Shown: positions 37,304 to 44,875 of the stretch, one piece after another | Numbering within the stretch: the first letter of the stretch is position 1 | How the letters are laid out: the number at the start of each line of letters is the position of its first letter | From: Arthrobacter sp. V1I7 | Lineage (GTDB): Bacteria > Actinomycetota > Actinomycetes > Actinomycetales > Micrococcaceae | Reading direction: 5' to 3' | Assembly (NCBI RefSeq): GCF_030817015.1 | Contig: NZ_JAUSYS010000001.1 | Coordinates: forward strand, 4,402,001-4,466,000 | Length of the DNA: 64,000 bases | Program-made: the position numbers and the translations under genes | The notes under the pieces: generated by a model | Told to the model about the DNA's origin: nothing | The model's input: the letters and a program-made list of their open reading frames with translations, nothing else | Database searches by the model: none

Positions 37304-38290
37304 CTAGTTCTTGGGCAGGCCGGCCGGGTTGAGCTCGGACTTCGTGACGGCCTCGGTGCTCAGCCCCCAGCGGTCCAGGATTCTGGCGTAGCTGCCATCC
37401 TCGATCAGGTGGTTCAGTCCGGCCGTGGCGGCGGCGGCGAAGCCGTTGCCCTTTTTGGTGGTGGCGGCGATGCTGGCCTTCAGCGGCCAGCCGCCGTCCA
37501 CGAGTCCCACCAGCTTGGTCTTGGCGTCCGTCGCCGCCTTGAAGGCTGCCGTCGCGTTGGGTCCGAAGCTGAGGTCCGCCCGGCCCGACTGGAGGGCCAG
37601 CTGGGAGGCCGAGTCGTCGTCGTAGTACTGGAACTCGACCGGCTTCAGGCCCTTCTCCTTGTTCTCCTCGTCCCAGCGCAGCAGGATGGATTCCTGGTTC
37701 GTGCCGGAATCCACAATGACGCGCTTGCCGGCCACGTCCTCTGCCGTCTCTACCTTGGTGATGTCGCTGCCGGCGGTGGCGTAGAAGCCCAGCTTGTCGT
37801 CGCGGTAGCTGGCGAAGTCGAACTTGAGCTTGCGCTCCTCCGTCACGGTCACGTTGGACAGCACTGCTTCGTACTTGCCGGAGTCGACGCCGAGCGGCCA
37901 GTCGCCCCAGGCGGTCGGGACAATCTCCGCTTCCAGGTCCAGCGACTGGGCCAGTGCGACGGCGATGTCCACCTCGTTGCCCACCGGCGTCTTGTTATCG
38001 GTCGCGTACACCGCCAGCGGGGCGGCGAAGGGGCTGACGGCGACGGTCAGCTTGCCGTCCTGCTTGATGGCTTCCGGAACGAGCGCGGCGGCTTCTGTGC
38101 TGACGGTTACCGGCACCCGGTCCTGTTGCGGCGAGAGGTTGAACTGCCTGACGCCGGAAGACACGGCCGTCGCAGCCGGGTTGGCTCCTGAGGCAGCGGA
38201 CGCGCCCGGATCGGAGCAGGCCGTCAGGCCCAGCAAGGCGGTGGCCGCAAGGGCCGCGCAGACGCCGGATAGACGTGTGGTTCTGGACAT
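37304..38290 (-). CDS. Amino-acid ABC transporter substrate-binding lipoprotein (second copy)
   Basis: 328 residues. Signal peptide and lipobox LGLTACSDPGA near residue 25 are followed by a type-II periplasmic binding protein: KTPVGNEVDIAVALAQSLDLE, DSGTNQESILLRWDEENKEKG and the final SYARILDRWGLSTEA. It is clearly paralogous to the frameshifted protein at 31393, sharing the CSDPGA junction and the Y..ILDRWGLS end. AGGAGA precedes the ATG at 38290. It could rescue or extend the adjacent transporter. Confidence 0.9.
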   Translation of the reverse strand: MSRTTRLSGVCAALAATALLGLTACSDPGASAASGANPAATAVSSGVRQFNLSPQQDRVPVTVSTEAAALVPEAIKQDGKLTVAVSPFAAPLAVYATDNKTPVGNEVDIAVALAQSLDLEAEIVPTAWGDWPLGVDSGKYEAVLSNVTVTEERKLKFDFASYRDDKLGFYATAGSDITKVETAEDVAGKRVIVDSGTNQESILLRWDEENKEKGLKPVEFQYYDDDSASQLALQSGRADLSFGPNATAAFKAATDAKTKLVGLVDGGWPLKASIAATTKKGNGFAAAATAGLNHLIEDGSYARILDRWGLSTEAVTKSELNPAGLPKN

Positions 38291-38451
38291 TTGTTCTCCT
38301 GGAAGTTCCGGATAGGTGCTGATGCCAGCAACTATCCGGGGCCGCCGGAAACCGGTCAAAGCGCCCCGAAACCAAGGGATACCGGAGGTCACGGCGCTTC
38401 ATGAGAGCATCGCGGAGATTAACCGGCGGGGCTCAGTGTTACCTGAGATTG

Positions 38452-38470
38452 CCCAGCGTGACGCGCTGGG
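38452..38470. other. Hairpin in the 254-bp intergenic region before the SRPBCC gene
   Basis: CCCAGCG (38452-38458) and CGCTGGG (38464-38470) form a perfect 7-bp stem with a 5-nt loop, followed by AAGAAAATCT. The rest of 38291-38544 is unremarkable apart from a CTCAG/CTGAG pair at about 38432-38446. It could be an operator or a small terminator. Confidence 0.35.
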
Positions 38471-38544
38471 AAGAAAATCTGCGCCCCAAAGCATAACTGA
38501 CCTAGCCTGCTAAGTAAGCCCGCGGAACACAGGAGGTGTGGGAC

Positions 38545-39090
38545 TTGCCGAAGACCACGCGCCGGACAAATCACCGGCTCAGCATCGATGCGCCAGGCGA
38601 GCTGATCTTCCGCATGTTGCGGGACTCCTCGCACTGGCCCTACCTGGACGGACTCACGGTGTACTCCGAGCGGGTCAGCGGTGACGATTGGAGTCATGAG
38701 CTGCGGACCTCCGTCGTGTTCAACGGTTCCCTGAACTCGAGCCACTGCCACCGGAGATTCATTGATGCGGAGCTCCGCGCCGAGTTCCGTCAGCTTGGGC
38801 TGGAATTTCCGCTGCTGCATCTCGGCGGCGGCTGGTCGATCCGCCGGTTCGAGGGGTTCTCCGAGGTCACGCTCGACCATGAGTTCGAGGTGGACGAAAA
38901 TGCCGGGGACCTCCCCGAGCTGATCCACAGCAGCATCGACGAGTACAGCCGGCGTGAACTGGAGGCGTTGCGGCTGAGCTGCGAGCGCCTGGCGCTGCTG
39001 CTGCAACAGCACATCGGGAGCACAGCCGCACCGGCTGTCGCCCACGCTGCTGCATCGGCATCGGCATCGGCATCGGCACGGAAAGGGTAA
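38545..39090 (+). CDS. SRPBCC (polyketide cyclase/START-like) protein
   Basis: 181 residues. After a basic N-terminus, RLSIDAPGELIFRMLRDSSHWPYLDG is the opening of a START/SRPBCC ligand-binding fold, ending in a long helix ELIHSSIDEYSRRELEALRLSCERL. The C-terminal 20 residues are an Ala/Ser repeat coded by CATCGG hexamers. A TTG at 38545 is preferred because AGGAGG at 38531-38536 sits 8 nt upstream; the GTG at 38536 overlaps that site. Possibly binds a hydrophobic metabolite; role unknown. Confidence 0.7.
   Translation: MPKTTRRTNHRLSIDAPGELIFRMLRDSSHWPYLDGLTVYSERVSGDDWSHELRTSVVFNGSLNSSHCHRRFIDAELRAEFRQLGLEFPLLHLGGGWSIRRFEGFSEVTLDHEFEVDENAGDLPELIHSSIDEYSRRELEALRLSCERLALLLQQHIGSTAAPAVAHAAASASASASARKG
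39053..39076 (+). repeat. CATCGG hexanucleotide microsatellite (4 units)
   Basis: Four perfect tandem CATCGG units coding for Ala-Ser repeats at the C-terminus of the SRPBCC protein. The unit length keeps frame, so slippage would only vary tail length. Confidence 0.9.
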
Positions 39091-39095
39091 CTTCG

Positions 39096-39755
39096 ATGGC
39101 GGAAGACAGATTCACCACCGAACGGGACGGCTTCGGGCGTCTCCTGGCGGACCGCGAAGTCTGGCGGCAGGCGGCCACCATTCCTGCCGCCGGCGAGCTG
39201 ACAGCGCGCTGGCTCGAAGGCAGGAGCGAGTACCAGCCGGGCACCTTTGCGCCGGGTTTCGACGACGAGACCCGGTCGATCGCCGTCGAGCTCGCCCAGC
39301 TGAACCGCAACGGGCTGTTCACCAAGGAATCCCAGCCGGGCGTGCTCGCCGAGGGACATGCCCAACGTGCCTACGTGACGGGCTTCTGCACGGTGGAGTC
39401 GGCGGCCGCGCTCCTGGAGCTTTCCGGCCGGACCGGCCTGGTCACCGTGGCCCATGCCCCCGGCGAAGACAGCCAGGCTTCCATCCCCGTGACCCTGAGG
39501 GACCATGAAGTCGTGACCGTGCTGGGCAGCAGCGAGGGCCCGGTCGGCGACGATCAGCTCCGCGACTGGGCCGAGGAGGCAAATGACAGCCTGGCGCTGG
39601 TACTGGCCGAGTCCTGGTACGTCGAGATCTTCGATCCGATCTGGGGACGGAACGGTGTGCTGTTGCCCGCGGTGCTCGGAGCGCTGACGAACGGAGCGCT
39701 GACGAACGGGGAGCTGACCGACGGGGAGCCTTCGGACCGGGCGCCGGGCGGCTAG
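39096..39755 (+). CDS. DUF6919 domain protein
   Basis: 219 residues. GELTARWLEGRSEYQPGTFAPGFDDETRSIAVELAQLNRNGLFTKESQPG at about 33-82 is the DUF6919 core with its TxxSQPG motif. It begins 5 bp after the SRPBCC stop, so they are probably co-transcribed. The final 21 residues are a degenerate pentapeptide repeat (GALTN, GALTN, GELTD, GEPSD). Its stop overlaps that of the convergent monooxygenase gene. Function unknown. Confidence 0.75.
   Translation: MAEDRFTTERDGFGRLLADREVWRQAATIPAAGELTARWLEGRSEYQPGTFAPGFDDETRSIAVELAQLNRNGLFTKESQPGVLAEGHAQRAYVTGFCTVESAAALLELSGRTGLVTVAHAPGEDSQASIPVTLRDHEVVTVLGSSEGPVGDDQLRDWAEEANDSLALVLAESWYVEIFDPIWGRNGVLLPAVLGALTNGALTNGELTDGEPSDRAPGG
39678..39737 (+). repeat. 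15-bp tandem repeat (4 units, degenerating)
   Basis: Units 39678-39692 and 39693-39707 are identical (GGAGCGCTGACGAAC); the third and fourth diverge. They code the pentapeptide repeats at the end of the DUF6919 protein. Confidence 0.85.
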
Positions 39756-40060
39756 GCAGTATCGCGCCCGATGCTGGCGGCCTCGTCCAGGGTGTGCGGC
39801 TCGAAACGTTCCAGCAACCCGTGCATGGACTCCAGGGCCTGTTTGTACATCGACGAGGCCCGCCACTGCTCAATTTGTTCGATCGATTCCCACGGTCCGG
39901 TACTGATGAACCGGTTGGGCACGTCGTGGTCGTGCATCAGCACGGCGTTGGCATGCGGGAAATCCTCCTGGGTCTTCCTGGCCAGATCCCGCCAGGCCTG
40001 CACGAAATCGTTCTCACGGCCCGGGTGGACCAACCAGATTCCAAGCGTATAGACCGACAC
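39752..40060 (-). CDS. Antibiotic biosynthesis monooxygenase (ABM) domain protein
   Basis: 102 residues of the dimeric ferredoxin-like ABM fold: YTLGIWLVHPGRENDFVQAWRDLARKTQ, then RFISTGPWESIEQIEQWRASSMY. Such proteins can be small cofactor-free oxygenases or heme/stress proteins. The GTG start at 40060 follows AAGGAGG with 8-nt spacing; the upstream in-frame region is not family-like. Confidence 0.82.
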   Translation of the reverse strand: MSVYTLGIWLVHPGRENDFVQAWRDLARKTQEDFPHANAVLMHDHDVPNRFISTGPWESIEQIEQWRASSMYKQALESMHGLLERFEPHTLDEAASIGRDTA

Positions 40061-40256
40061 GTCGACCGCCTCCTTGTTTGCGCTGGGTGGATAGTCCTGA
40101 TTATGTTCCCGCCGCCGGGAACACGGTAGGGTCCATTTACCCGAGGGGCCGGAGCCCGTTTTCCCGGCGAGGTGGCAGACGGGATTCATACGGACTGACC
40201 TGTGGTGCGGCGTCGGAACCGCTCCTGGCAGAGCTCGGCACGCGCAAGCAGCGACC

Positions 40257-41669
40257 TTAGCGGTTTTGGCGTCGGAGGGCCTGTCCGATGATGCGTGCGC
40301 CCTCCGGGAAGGCGCCGGGATTGGGCCCGGCATAGTTGAGCCGGATAAACGGGCCTTCCGGTTCTGCCGGGAACCACTCGCTGCCGGCGGCAATGATGAC
40401 TCCGGCGCTTTCACAGTCGCGGGTGAGCTGCTCGAGATCGGTCCCGTCGGGCAGGCGGGCCCAGAGGTTCAGCCCTCCCTTTGGAATGCGTTCGATATGG
40501 GCCTGCGGGGCGTGCTCCCGCAGGCCCGCGACCAGCAGGTCGCGGCGTGATTGGAGCTGGTGCCGCAGGCTGCGCAGGTGCGTCTGCCAGCCGGGCTGGG
40601 TGACGACATCGAGCGCTGCGGACTGCAGCAGGCCGCTGACATACATCGACTCAGCCGCGCGGTCCGCAAGAATGCGTTCACGTGCCGGGCCGCGCGCGAT
40701 CACGGCGGCCACGCGGATGGACGGGGACACGCTCTTCGTCAGCGAGCGGAGGTAGATGACGTGGCCCGAATCGTCGCGCGCCGCGAGCGGCACGGGCATA
40801 GTGGTGATACCGAAGTCATGGGCCCAGTCGTCCTCCACGAGGAACGCGCCGTACCTGCGTAAGACGTCCAGGACCTGCTCGCCACGCCGCGCGGGCCACT
40901 GCGCTCCGGTGGGGTTCGCGTAGTTGGGTTGGGCATAGAAAACGCGAGCTCCGCTCTCCTCGAAGGCACGGGCCAGCTCTTCCGCGTCCGGGCCGTCGGG
41001 CCCGCTGGGCACCGGAATGACGCGGACTCCCGCTTGCGCGGCAGCCAGGATGGCTCCCCAGTAGGTTGGGGATTCCATCAGCAGGGGCTGCCCGTAGCCG
41101 ACCAGCGCCCTGAAGATCGAGCTGAGGCCGCTCTGGCTCCCCGGCAGCACGACGACGTCGCTCGGTGTTGGCGGCGTGACCCCCGCCGGGGTCGAGGAGC
41201 CGAGTTCGTGCGCGAACCAGGACTGCAGTTCGGGAAGCCCCGGCGCCGGCGGGCGGGACAAGGCAGCGTCGCTCCGGGTTGCCCGCGTGAGTGCCGCCCG
41301 CACGAGGCGCTCCGGCAGCAGGTCCCGGTCCGGGTAGCCGGAGTGGAACGCGATGACATCGTTCGTTGTGCTGCGCATGGTGGTGGAGGCCGAGCGGGGA
41401 GGCGCCTGGGGTGAACCCAGCGCCGCCGTCTGCCAGCCATAATCTGCCGGCCGCGCGGTCCGGGCGGCCCGGACGAAGGTCCCGACGCCGGGCCGGCTCT
41501 CGATCAGGCCCTGGGTGGTGAGTGCCTGAAGGGCCTTCTGCACGGTCACCGGGCTGGCCTGGTACTCGGCCACCAGCGACCGGGTGGATGGCAACCGGGA
41601 TCCCGGCGCGGCCCCGGCAATCCATTCCCGTAGTCGCGTCGCGATCCGCGAACTGCTATCGTTGTTCAT
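40257..41669 (-). CDS. MocR-type regulator (GntR domain fused to PLP aminotransferase domain)
   Basis: 470 residues. A winged-helix domain (about 1-70: LREWIAGAAPGSRLPSTRSLVAEYQASPVTVQKAL) is followed by a class-I aminotransferase-like domain. YAQPNYANPTGAQWP, VEDDWAHDFGI and YLRSLTKSVSPSIRVA are seen, the last with the PLP-binding Lys in SLTKS. It presumably senses an amino compound or PLP and controls the divergent DMT exporter. The ATG at 41669 overlaps the opposite-strand ATG in a CATG. No ribosome site precedes it and TATTGT lies 5 nt upstream, suggesting a leaderless mRNA. Confidence 0.88.
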   Translation of the reverse strand: MNNDSSSRIATRLREWIAGAAPGSRLPSTRSLVAEYQASPVTVQKALQALTTQGLIESRPGVGTFVRAARTARPADYGWQTAALGSPQAPPRSASTTMRSTTNDVIAFHSGYPDRDLLPERLVRAALTRATRSDAALSRPPAPGLPELQSWFAHELGSSTPAGVTPPTPSDVVVLPGSQSGLSSIFRALVGYGQPLLMESPTYWGAILAAAQAGVRVIPVPSGPDGPDAEELARAFEESGARVFYAQPNYANPTGAQWPARRGEQVLDVLRRYGAFLVEDDWAHDFGITTMPVPLAARDDSGHVIYLRSLTKSVSPSIRVAAVIARGPARERILADRAAESMYVSGLLQSAALDVVTQPGWQTHLRSLRHQLQSRRDLLVAGLREHAPQAHIERIPKGGLNLWARLPDGTDLEQLTRDCESAGVIIAAGSEWFPAEPEGPFIRLNYAGPNPGAFPEGARIIGQALRRQNR

Positions 41670-41678
41670 GAGAGACAA

Positions 41679-41692
41679 TAGTAGCGCTACTA
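41679..41692. promoter_or_regulatory. Perfect 14-bp palindrome, probable MocR operator
   Basis: TAGTAGCGCTACTA is fully palindromic and lies between (or within the first codons of) the divergent regulator and exporter genes. Its right end overlaps a TACGCT motif and its left end the TATTGT -10-like box of the regulator gene, so occupancy should block both promoters. Confidence 0.65.
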
Positions 41693-41706
41693 CGCTTGTT
41701 CGCCCA

Positions 41707-42609
41707 GTGATACTTTCCCGGCAGCCCACCGGCCTGTGGTGGGGCCTTCTCGGAGTAGCGGCGTTCTCGTTGACGATCCCGTTCACCAAGGTGGCGGTCG
41801 CGGGATTCTCGCCGTTGTTCATCGGGTCCGCCCGTGCGGTGATGGCCGCAGTCCTCGCCGCCCTGGCCCTCTCACTCACCCGGCAGCGGCTTCCCCGCGG
41901 CGTGCAGTGGACGCGGCTTGCCGTGGTCGCCGGCGGGATCGTCGTGGGCTTCCCGCTGCTCAGCTCATTCGCCCTCACGACGGCGCCCGCCACCCACGGC
42001 GCTGTCGTTATCGCGCTGCTTCCGGCCGCGACGGCGACGGCCGCGGTTCTCCGTGCCCGCGAGCGTCCGCGGGCAGCCTTCTGGATCGCGACAGCCATTG
42101 GCGCGCTGGCGGCGATAGCTTTCGCCTTCGTGCAGTCCGGAGGCTTCGGGCAGCTGCACTGGGCGGACCTGCTACTCCTCGGCGCGGTCGTGGCCGCCGC
42201 CGTCGGCTACGCGGAAGGTGGCCTGCTCGCACGCGAGCTGGGCGCGTGGCAGACCGTGTCCTGGGCACTTGTCCTCGCATCCCCCCTGATGGTGATTCTG
42301 ACGGCGCTTTCCGCGGCCCAGCATCCGCCGTCGGGCACTACGGCCCAGTGGACCGCCCTTGCCTACCTCGGCGTCGTCAGCATGTTCCTCGGCTTCTTCG
42401 CCTGGTATCACGGCCTGGCCATCGGCCCCATGGCCCAGGTCAGCCAGATCCAGCTCATCCAGCCCGTACTCAGCATCTGCTGGGCCGGACTCCTGCTGGG
42501 CGAGATTTTGACCTGGACCACGATCATCGGCGGCCTCGCCGTCATCCTCTGCGCCGGCGTCGCTGTCCGCGTGCGGCAAAACCCGCCGCACGCGAAGCCG
42601 AAGCCCTGA
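41707..42609 (+). CDS. DMT superfamily (EamA) transporter
   Basis: 300 residues with ten predicted membrane helices in two EamA halves (GLWWGLLGVAAFSLTIPFTKVAV... and ADLLLLGAVVAAAVGYAEGGLLAREL...). Close relatives export amino acids or metabolites. The GTG at 41707 is preferred because an ATG at 41668 would place the MocR palindrome inside the gene, but neither start has a clear ribosome site. It is divergent from the MocR regulator and probably co-transcribed with the PaiB-like gene 60 bp downstream. Confidence 0.82.
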   Translation: MILSRQPTGLWWGLLGVAAFSLTIPFTKVAVAGFSPLFIGSARAVMAAVLAALALSLTRQRLPRGVQWTRLAVVAGGIVVGFPLLSSFALTTAPATHGAVVIALLPAATATAAVLRARERPRAAFWIATAIGALAAIAFAFVQSGGFGQLHWADLLLLGAVVAAAVGYAEGGLLARELGAWQTVSWALVLASPLMVILTALSAAQHPPSGTTAQWTALAYLGVVSMFLGFFAWYHGLAIGPMAQVSQIQLIQPVLSICWAGLLLGEILTWTTIIGGLAVILCAGVAVRVRQNPPHAKPKP

Positions 42610-42669
42610 CGGCACGGAGCAAGGTCCACCATCCAACACACGAACCTCCATCCATAAAGAAAGCGACCC

Positions 42670-43293
42670 ATGTACACCCCAGCGCACTTCGCAGCAGACC
42701 CGGAAGCAGTCCAAGCCCTCCTTGCCCGGCCGGCCGCGGCCAATCTGGTCACCATGACCTCGCAGGGCCTCCTCGCCACCCTGCTTCCCTTCGTCTTCGA
42801 CCCATCGGCCGGTGAACACGGCGCGCTACTTGGGCACCTCGCCCGGAACAACGCCCAGTGGTCCGAACCCGCGATCGGAGAGGCCCTCGTCCTCATCCAG
42901 GGCGCGGACGCCTACATCTCGCCCTCCTGGTACGCCTCGAAGGCCGAACACGGGCGCGTCGTCCCGACCTGGAACTACTCCACGGCCCATGTCTACGGTC
43001 ACCTCGTTGTCCACGACGACCCGGCGTGGCTGGACAGCCTTGTCAGGCGGCTGACCGCCCTCCACGAGGCCGGCTCAGAGCGTCCCTGGGCCGTGGACGA
43101 TTCGCCCGAGCGCTTCATCGCCGGCCAGCTGCGCGCCATCGTCGGCGTCGAACTGCTCATCACCAGAATCGAAGCGAAGACAAAACTCAGCCAAAACCGG
43201 CCGGCCGCGGACATCGACGGCGTCGTGGCCGGACTTGCTGCCCGGGGGGACGCGGCGAGCGCCGCCGACGTCGCGCGGGCCAGGCGCGAATGA
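42670..43293 (+). CDS. FMN-binding negative transcriptional regulator (PaiB family)
   Basis: 207 residues of the split-barrel FMN-binding fold. MYTPAHFAADPEAVQALLARPAAANLVTM is the usual start; ARNNAQWSEPAIGEALVLIQGADAYISPSWYASK and VPTWNYSTAHVYGHL are the conserved core. The family name comes from Bacillus PaiB, but many members are FMN-binding enzymes rather than DNA binders. Co-transcribed with the DMT transporter under probable MocR control. Confidence 0.9.
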   Translation: MYTPAHFAADPEAVQALLARPAAANLVTMTSQGLLATLLPFVFDPSAGEHGALLGHLARNNAQWSEPAIGEALVLIQGADAYISPSWYASKAEHGRVVPTWNYSTAHVYGHLVVHDDPAWLDSLVRRLTALHEAGSERPWAVDDSPERFIAGQLRAIVGVELLITRIEAKTKLSQNRPAADIDGVVAGLAARGDAASAADVARARRE

Positions 43294-43352
43294 ACTGACC
43301 GGAATCCCGGCCGCGCCTAAGATCTGCGTGCCGACTGAGACTTGACCCTCAT

Positions 43353-43392
43353 ACCGGCGCCGGTGCCGGGGCCGGCGCCGGTGCCGGTGCCA
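43353..43392. repeat. GCCGGT/GGCGCC simple repeat
   Basis: About 40 bp of alternating GGCGCC, GGTGCC and GGGGCC units between the PaiB-like gene and the phosphotransferase gene. It can fold on itself. Immediately downstream are two copies of TTCATGA (about 43397 and 43410), possible small operator half-sites. Confidence 0.6.
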
Positions 43393-43627
43393 CCATTCAT
43401 GAAAGTACCTTCATGATCCCTTCATCGCTGCCTCATTTCGATGGTTCATGCTGGGCAGACTAAGCGGCTTGCGTCGGACGAACTTGCAGGGGTTAGGGCT
43501 CGGTAAACATGGGTGGAGAGAGCTTGTCAGCGGCGCGGGGGCGGCAAGGGGCGCCGAGTCCCGGAACTCCGCCGTGTTCCCGGGAGACGTCGGGTTGGCA
43601 CCTCTCCCGGATCGAGGAGCTGATCCC

Positions 43628-44749
43628 ATGACAGGCTCCTCCACGATCCCCCGGTCGGCCACCGACGAAACCGGCGCCAGCTGGCAGATTCTGCGGGCGT
43701 GGCCCTACCGGACGCCGGGAGACTTCACCCTGGAGGTCCAGGCACCGGGACGGCCCGGCGTCCGGGGAGCCCGTCTGCGTGAGGGGCACTTTGAGCTCAT
43801 CCCGCTGGACGATCCGCGGCTGCCTGCCTTGCGGGCTGAAGCCCAACAGGGGGTGATCGTTCGGTACATGCCGTACAAGCGTGCCGTCGTCCGGGCGGAG
43901 GGCCGGTACATTAAGATTTTCCGGCCCGGCAGCGCCACCGTGCCGGCCGAACGCTGCGCACAAGTGGACCTGCTGGTGAATGCTGGCACCTTCATCACCC
44001 CCAGAATCCTCCGCCGGAGCTCCCAGGACGTCATCGAGTTCAGCTCCATCCCTGGACCGACGCTGAACGAACTCGGTGAGGACAACTCCACGGCGGGCGA
44101 TGAACAGTTCGTCCAGGCTTGGCAGAAGTGGTCGCGGGCTTGGGTCGCGCAGCTGAACGGTCGCCATGACACTGCCCAGCAAGGCGTTCTTAACAGCCTC
44201 CCCCTCCGGTCGGCCGAGGTGCAGGCGGCGGACGTCTGGCGACGGGCGAACCGCTGGTTGCGCCAAAATGAGGGCGTCCCGGGAATATCGTCCCAGCGCA
44301 GGATCATGCTCGCGAGGGCAGAGCAGGTGGCGACAAACCTGCTCGGGACGCGACAGGATCCACTCGTCTGGGCGCACGGGGACCTTCACGATAAACAAAT
44401 CATTGCCACTGCCGGGCCATCCCCGCTCGGACTACTGGACTTTGACGGAACATCCCGGGCCGAGGCGGCCCTGGACCTGGCCGGCTTGGACGTCCATCTG
44501 GAGCTTCACTTACGACAGGACCGCCTCACCCGCCCCCGCTACCTAACGGCTCACGAGCAGGTGCTGACCGCCGCGGAGGATCTCCATGTCAGCCCTGGAC
44601 GGTTCCACGCCTACTCGGACGCCATCTGGTTCCGCTTTGCCTCTTCCCCGCTGCCGGGCCGCACGTCCCTGGCCCTCGCCGTTCTCGAGGAGCGGGCGAA
44701 TGACTCCAGCGCCGCCACAACGAGGACGGCTCAGTTGGAAATTAAGTGA
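43628..44749 (+). CDS. Aminoglycoside phosphotransferase-like (APH) family protein
   Basis: 373 residues of the protein-kinase-like APH fold. WAHGDLHDKQIIAT near residue 256 is the catalytic loop with its Asp, and GLLDFDGTSRAEAALDLA holds the metal-binding DFD. The N-terminal half is unusual and includes a beta-rich region before KIFRPGS. True drug resistance is not implied; many such proteins phosphorylate small metabolites. GAGGAGC precedes the ATG. Its stop overlaps the start of a 22-residue ORF. Confidence 0.78.
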   Translation: MTGSSTIPRSATDETGASWQILRAWPYRTPGDFTLEVQAPGRPGVRGARLREGHFELIPLDDPRLPALRAEAQQGVIVRYMPYKRAVVRAEGRYIKIFRPGSATVPAERCAQVDLLVNAGTFITPRILRRSSQDVIEFSSIPGPTLNELGEDNSTAGDEQFVQAWQKWSRAWVAQLNGRHDTAQQGVLNSLPLRSAEVQAADVWRRANRWLRQNEGVPGISSQRRIMLARAEQVATNLLGTRQDPLVWAHGDLHDKQIIATAGPSPLGLLDFDGTSRAEAALDLAGLDVHLELHLRQDRLTRPRYLTAHEQVLTAAEDLHVSPGRFHAYSDAIWFRFASSPLPGRTSLALAVLEERANDSSAATTRTAQLEIK

Positions 44750-44814
44750 GCTACGAGATCGACATCCGGATCGAGGAAATCGACGGCAACGGGATCGGCG
44801 TGTACTTCGCCTGA
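44746..44814 (+). CDS. Possible 22-residue peptide coupled to the phosphotransferase gene
   Basis: A GTG overlapping the preceding stop (GTGA) opens 22 codons ending TGA at 44814. The peptide is acidic with IDIRIEEIDGNGIGVYF; glycine, isoleucine and aromatic residues cluster at the end. It could be a short coupled gene, a 3'-truncated remnant, or chance. There is no Shine-Dalgarno of its own beyond the coupling. Confidence 0.3.
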   Translation: MSYEIDIRIEEIDGNGIGVYFA

Positions 44815-44875
44815 CCGAAGCAGGCTGGCCCTCCCGGTCGCCCTGCTGGTCCGCCAACGCCACCGCGGCTGCGGA

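Noticed and set aside
41670..42098. N-terminal extension of the MocR protein to 613 residues
   Set aside because: The added part is antisense to the DMT exporter and has no regulator-like sequence; the winged helix begins just after the ATG at 41669.
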